Part shown: positions 58,572 to 64,000 of the stretch, piece by piece
Layout of the letters: each line of letters opens with the position of its first letter
Position numbering within the stretch: position 1 is the first letter of the stretch
Origin: Phascolomyces articulosus
Lineage: Eukaryota; Mucoromycota; Mucoromycetes; Mucorales; Lichtheimiaceae
Direction: 5' to 3'
NCBI GenBank assembly: GCA_025677815.1
Contig: JAIXMP010000015.1
Location: 806,001-870,000 of the forward strand
DNA: 64,000 nucleotides
The notes under the pieces: generated by a model
What the model was told of the DNA's origin: nothing
Databases searched by the model: none
Seen by the model: the letters and a program-made list of their open reading frames with translations, nothing else
Position numbers and translations under genes: made by a program

Positions 58572-59617
58572 GATAGATGAATCCAAACAGTGAAAATCCT
58601 GAATGTAATGGATGCTTTGATTTTTTTTTTCTTTCGTTTAGCCTGTTTTCTTGCATTGATTCAGTTGGATCGATTATTTACTATATTTTTTTATTAGTAT
58701 TTATCCATCCTACTAATCAAAATATGTTGTTCAGAACTCGTACCATCAGTTTCAAGAGAGCGGATAAGGAACAACATGAATGAGTAAAATGAGTAATTAT
58801 CAAGATCCATAATAATAGAATTCAGTATTTTGGTTATAGTAACCTTTTTTTTTTTGATATGCCAATATATTATAACTGCTTCCAGTAGTAAAAAGTAATT
58901 ACTATATTATTAATGCATTGTCATCATAATAATGGAGGAACCTGCGAAAAAATAAAAAAAATAAAAAAGACATGATAACACTTGCCTTTTTCCATCATCA
59001 TCATCATCATCATCATCATCTGATCCTGTTTGACCCATTATCCTCTTTCCAATATAAATAAATATAACCGCCATACCTGTTCTGAAAAACATGATAAAGG
59101 AAAGTATTTGATTGAAAACGAGTTTGTATGTAAATATTTAGTAAGAATAAGTATTTTCAGCTCTGAAGCATGCAAGACCTTGCTTCATCATCAAAAAATG
59201 CTCTCCCACAGTAAAAATGCAACCAGTGAAATAGGTAAAGTACAGCTTTTTGTTTTTCTAAAAAAAAAAAAAAGGAGGGTAGGTACACTTTATGTGCAAT
59301 ATCCTGTACACTAACTAAAAAAGGATGGAGATGATGATGAATTTTTATAAAGAGAATCAGATATTATGTAACTCTCGCACGAATTAAAAAAAATAGTAGT
59401 AGTATATAGTTACATTTTGCTAGGAGAAATCCTTTGAGTAACACATTCATTGATTACGACAGCATATTTCCTTTTTGCATCATTAATGATAATATTATCA
59501 ATAGAATTTGTAGAGTCGATGCCAGTTGTTTCTTTTTTTTTCCCTTTGTTATCTTATTTTTCCACATAATCTCATCACTATAATAAGAATTCCTATAAAA
59601 ATTCCAATCGCACTCAA
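58572..59617. other. intergenic, with possible extra minus-strand exons
   Basis: A minus-strand frame at 59092-58975 (RTGMAVIFIYIGKRIMGQTG then poly-Asp) follows a TTTTTCAG acceptor-like site, and another at about 59270-59150 follows a T-rich TAG acceptor. Their donors are poor, so they are left as possible exons only. The region also holds the promoter of the F-box gene at 59618. Confidence 0.3.
58993..59020. repeat. (CAT)9 microsatellite
   Basis: Perfect trinucleotide run; on the minus strand in the open frame it would code poly-aspartate. Confidence 0.9.
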
Positions 59618-62324
59618 ATGGTTTCTTATAAGCAATATTATATTCCTGAACAGAAGTATCAACGAAATTTATTATCCTCATCATCATCTTTACCGCAACC
59701 ATCTATTAAAACTACTACAGAAATTACTGCAAGCGATAAACTAGGTATACATTATCCAAACCGCCCAAAGTATAATGATAAAGACGTACAGAAAATTATT
59801 AGTGATGAAATTCAGCAACCATTATTGAACGATGCTCTTGTTAATTCCAAGCAATTGTTGGAATACAGAATACCATACTATATGCATATTCATCCATCCA
59901 CAGCAGCAGTAACTGGTAATATCCAGGACCCTGTATACAATAAATATAATAAAGAACTCCATAAAGAAAGCACGAACAGTATCACAACAAAATCGCCATT
60001 ATTACCATCGTCTTTGATTATTAATAAGAATAACGACTTTCATAATGCAAATTGCACCAACCATGGTGTAACATTCCAAAATAGGCATTCTGTAAGTATC
60101 CTACCTTTAATCTGCATTACATTGTGTATCTATGGTAATCATCCTTCTCACAAATAATACTTATTTTTCACTCCGTGTAATTTAAAGGAAAAATATAATC
60201 GTCTAACAAGCCAGCAAAAAAGCAATGGTGCCATTATTGATGCTTGTGAAAATAATGATGACCCACTTTTTGCCAAATTGAATATAGATATTCTGGAATG
60301 TATATTTCAGCTGCTTGACCGTACATCGTTGATTCGCTGTGCAAGTATCTCAAAAACTTGGAAACTGTTTTTACTTGATTGGTCATATTTTTGGGAAGTA
60401 ATAAAAAACGAACCTATCATCATTGAGAGCAACAAGAGTGATATTAACAATAATGGCGTTACGAGATTTAATCAATGGGATCAGCAGCAGCAGAGGAATT
60501 CACCACCAGAAGCAAAAATTGGATTATTACTGGGAAAAATACTGCATAGAAAAAAAATTCATCAGCTTACACTTTATAATCACCATTATCGTTGTCGGGA
60601 GGATGAACAGCAATTATCAGGACAAAGTGAAGAAGCGTATGCAAACGAAATATTAGAATTAATTGCTGATACCCACTATACCGAAGTAAAGTCAATATGT
60701 AAGTCAAATTAATAGAGATGCATAATTGTACATTTGTCCATAGCGGAGTGTAACATGAAATAAAGGTAACAATTGAACTAAAAAAAAAAGTACGTACTAT
60801 TTGGGTATATATAAAGTTATATCAGGAATGACAAGAATCGATCCAATAGTCTTGAGCAGGGTATTTCAAACATCAAGTTCCAACCTAACAATACTTTACT
60901 TGGATTACCATACAAATGTACAACCAAAAACTATATTGGATAGTATACTTGAAGGCTGTCCATTGCTTTTGGAATTATCGTATCGACAACAACTAAATGA
61001 AATCCAGAAACAACACAATGACGATAATGATTTATCCCAGTTTTACAATAATAATGCAGTATTACCAAACAGGAAACGTCTTGCTCTTCGGAAACTATGG
61101 ATAGATTTTGGTATTGTTGGTAACAGTGCTAATATTGGAGAGAAGAAATTCATAAAGGTACATTTTTTACCGGATATCTTACAAAGATGTACAAACCTTC
61201 AATTATTATTGTGGAATCCGGCAAATCATCATCACACCACCCATGATACAATATTCAACATGATCAATAACTATACTCCGTATATTCAGTGGATGGTAAC
61301 AATGCCGACGAGGGTAGCCAACTGTATATTACATGATGATAACAACAGCAACAGTAATAATAGCGATGAAAGTCAACAGCAATACATTAGTATGGATGGC
61401 CTGTTTGACTATTTTACACAAAACCACTACATTCCGCCAACTTCAGGGAAATCACACCAAGGATTAACTCGACTTGATATTTCCAATCCAGCTATTGTAA
61501 TAAAAAAATCAACACTTGGCAATCTATTACAGAAACATCGTCCTACCTTAGAGACAATTTATTTGCCCTATAATGGAAAAGACCGTGCTTTTTGGCGTAC
61601 TCTTGAATCCATAGTTGAATACCCGTTATCCAACTTACTCCACATTTATTTTCTTGGTTCACCATTATTATCAGCTACTTCAGTACCCATGGCTAACGTT
61701 ATTCTCACAGAAACCAGTGTAATATCTATCAATCATCTATCACCTGCTCGAAAAGATAAAGAATACGAAGATTACTTTCGACGCATCATGATTCACTTAA
61801 TTACCTCATCTGGCTGGAGGAAATTGGAATCGATTTCATTTCATGGTTTTACTGGAATGGATACAAGTATTTGCGTGACAAAGGATATCTTGATCCAATT
61901 AAACCAACTCAAACAACTCGAAACTGTTAATCTTATACATTGTTTTTCAGATATTCATGAATTTACAAGTGGACTAATGATAACATGGACAACATTGAAT
62001 AAGACTATTCATTATAACAACTACGGCAATAACATATATTTTAACAATAATTACCGTGAAATTGCAATGATTAAGGACCTTACACTGGATTGTGGGCTCT
62101 TGCATTCTTCCATTGACGATAATTTTCAAGAACACCTTAATTCTGGAATATTTCGAGAATTAAATACTTTGCGAATAGCCCATGATCCAACAGCAACTAC
62201 AGCAAATCCATGTTACTGTCAAATTAATAATAGTGCTATAGTACACGAATTACTAAAAATCAGAAACATACTCAATAGTAGAGGAGGGGATATGGTATAC
62301 TCTTTTTCTTCAACAATTGTATAG
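59618..62324 (+). CDS. large F-box protein (~830 aa)
   Basis: Three exons: 59618-60091, 60188-60698 and 60817-62324, phases 0 and 1, 830 aa. Residues 1-180 are a low-complexity Asn/Ser/Pro/Tyr-rich tail. Residues about 187-230 form an F-box (LNIDILECIFQLLDRTSLIR, then CASISKTWKLFLLDWSYFWE), the Skp1-binding part of SCF ubiquitin ligases. The long C-terminal part has irregular leucine-rich repeats (LTILYLDYHTN, LRKLWIDFGIVG, LTRLDISNPAIV, LLHIYFLGSPLL, LETVNLIHCFSD), expected to choose the substrate. Asn/His-rich loops interrupt the repeats. The start is the first ATG of the open frame. The exon 3 acceptor (60815-60816) was chosen by phase. The gene looks intact. Confidence 0.85.
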
Positions 62325-64000
62325 TAATAATAAAACTGATCAATAAAAACACACTATTTTCTGATGGTATACTCCATGAAAATTTTATTTTAATAATTAT
62401 TACGTACGTCTTTACAAAACATCATTGGGTAGTAACAACTTCATCCTACTTTATATTTTATAATATCTCTTGGGTGTACTTTTTTTAATATTAATGTACT
62501 CCAAGGTCCCAAAAATGGTTTCACCCATTTTTTATATATATAACTCTAAATAGTGGACCATGAAGGATCGAGTTTGGGTCAAATCAGTCGCGTTTCAATA
62601 ATGTATATATGTAGCAATGATTGCAGAATGCACAAGATAGCTCTTCATTTTTTATTAGACATACCTAACCTTCATATGTTCTTCTTGGATCTGCTTGTAC
62701 TTCATCCGTAATGTTATTAATGACTAGATAATAGCAGTGTGTATATTATAACTTCAAAAGAAGTCCTCCCTTTTGCATATATTTAGCATGGTTACCTAAA
62801 GTGTTCATTTTTCCAAAAATATTACGTACATGTACCTACCATCATTTCATTATAAATAATTAGGATGGAAGATGTATTGTGCAATAAAAATTATTGATTG
62901 GTATGAAGATTCGGTAAATCCAGCTACGAAATAACTCAGAAACAAATATAACAACACAAATATGTAACATTTAATTGTAAACTAAGAGACAAAAGGACTA
63001 TTGTATTAAAAATCTCTACATTTTGAAATGCATTATCTCTTCGGTGGTGTCCGAGTTTTGATTATCATGTATAACGATGGTGCTTACCATACCATAATAG
63101 TCAATAGGACTTGGTAAAAGAATCTATGGGCTATTAATCGGAGGATGTAAGGATGTTTTTTAAAATATCGTGTTAATTTTTTTTTTTTTTTTGCCATACC
63201 CGTCTCTAACAATTTCTTTTCATTTTTCTATTAAAAGAACACAGTACCTCCCAGCTATATTGTAGTATTACGAAAGTTACAACCATGCTCACCGTTTTTA
63301 ATTTGTTATGCGAAGTAAAAAAGGTATATTATGTTGATATACATAGTTATTATGGTAGCCGATGATGTTCAAGTTTTGCCGAAACCACGAACTTACGAAG
63401 TTGCCATTGGTGTGCCCTACATATATCTTTTATATGAAATTTTTAACATTTGCGTTATCTCAATAATAAAATAAAAAAATAAAAAAGCTGCTGTAATATA
63501 ATGTTTTTAATTTTATTACTACTAATAAAAAGCATAATATGTTATTAAAAATTTGGTAAGTATTTTCCTGGTCTTTACACTTTATATTCATCCTCTAAAG
63601 ACCTTCAAAGCCTTGAAAGGATGTGCTACAACATTCTGCTTGAGTATATCACACCCTTTAAGTCATGGGTTTTTCTTCATTTTCCGATGAACTTTCGGGT
63701 TATATTATATTATATAATCTAACCCCGATTTTGAAGAAGCAATGGTCTCAGTATGCATAAGTGGGATTATAACCCCCTTGCTGAGTGGTCATTAAGTGAA
63801 ATTACCCACCACCATTTCTTATTTATAGGCATGATGGGCAGGTTAAATTGTAACATATTATCAAATAATTATAATAATAATTATAGAATTACCATCATCA
63901 TCTATAATTGAAAGAATCTTTGTTATCATAGCATGATGAATAAAAAAAAGCGGTTTAGGTACAAAAAAAAAAAAAAAAACTTTTAAAAAGGTAATATTTT
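62325..64000. other. AT-rich DNA after the F-box gene
   Basis: The F-box 3' UTR has an AATAAAA word at 62328. The remainder holds T and A runs (20 T or near at 63177-63192; A run at 63964-63980) and TA-rich words. No open frame above 60 codons with any family feature was seen. A gene could start beyond the window. Confidence 0.45.

Noticed and set aside
58910..59092. Poly-Asp minus-strand frame as a gene
   Set aside because: Its acidic run is a (CAT)n microsatellite and its donor is poor; kept only as a possible exon.
1..64000. CRISPR arrays, bacterial operons, phage genes
   Set aside because: No regularly spaced repeats or prokaryotic gene layout; splice sites show nuclear eukaryotic DNA.

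Overview
The window is AT-rich nuclear DNA from a filamentous fungus. It has many short introns (about 50-250 nt, GT-AG, often GTAAGT donors), homopolymer A/T runs and no operons. The gene set (GCN1, MOB1, F-box proteins, a PAQR receptor, an Argonaute N-domain, non-LTR, CACTA and pogo elements) fits an early-diverging fungus, most likely Mucoromycota/Mucorales. That placement is inference; no marker gene proves it. Gene models were built by hand from reading frames, splice phases and protein conservation.

Layout. 1-18.5 kb is ordinary gene-rich DNA: the edge of a possible minus-strand gene, then GCN1 (12 exons, about 2,708 aa, plus), a MIT-domain protein with a PPxY motif (plus), MOB1 (minus, five exons, convergent with the MIT gene) and a multi-pass membrane protein (minus). 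18.5-28.7 kb is a gene-poor AT-rich stretch with decayed coding fragments. At 28.7 kb lies a small secreted double-psi beta-barrel (RlpA/expansin-like) protein. 30.4-50.6 kb is a nested transposon island: two inverted copies of a non-LTR retrotransposon tail, an F-box gene, a 154-bp MITE, a 5-kb CACTA-type element with a Tnp2 transposase and a second coiled-coil protein, an LTR split by a pogo/Tigger-like transposon, a Tc1/IS630-like transposase relic split by an LTR-like segment, and an LTR plus gag fragment. 50.8-64 kb holds an Argonaute N-domain fragment, an eight-exon PAQR receptor, a decayed stretch, a small unrecognised four-exon gene and a large F-box gene.

Most striking: the two LINE copies (30361-31393 and 47994-49026) look identical and inverted. 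Each carries one half of what was probably a single target-site duplication in a gag-like sequence. The simplest reading is that about 16.6 kb between them was inverted by recombination between the copies, carrying along the F-box gene, the CACTA element and the pogo-split LTR. The window also contains the empty site of the pogo insertion, in the second LTR copy, which fixes its ends and TA duplication.

The host genes form no single pathway. GCN1 acts in ribosome-collision and starvation signalling, MOB1 in NDR/LATS kinase control of mitotic exit and septation, the MIT/PPxY protein probably in ESCRT or endosomal traffic, and the two F-box proteins in SCF ubiquitin ligases.
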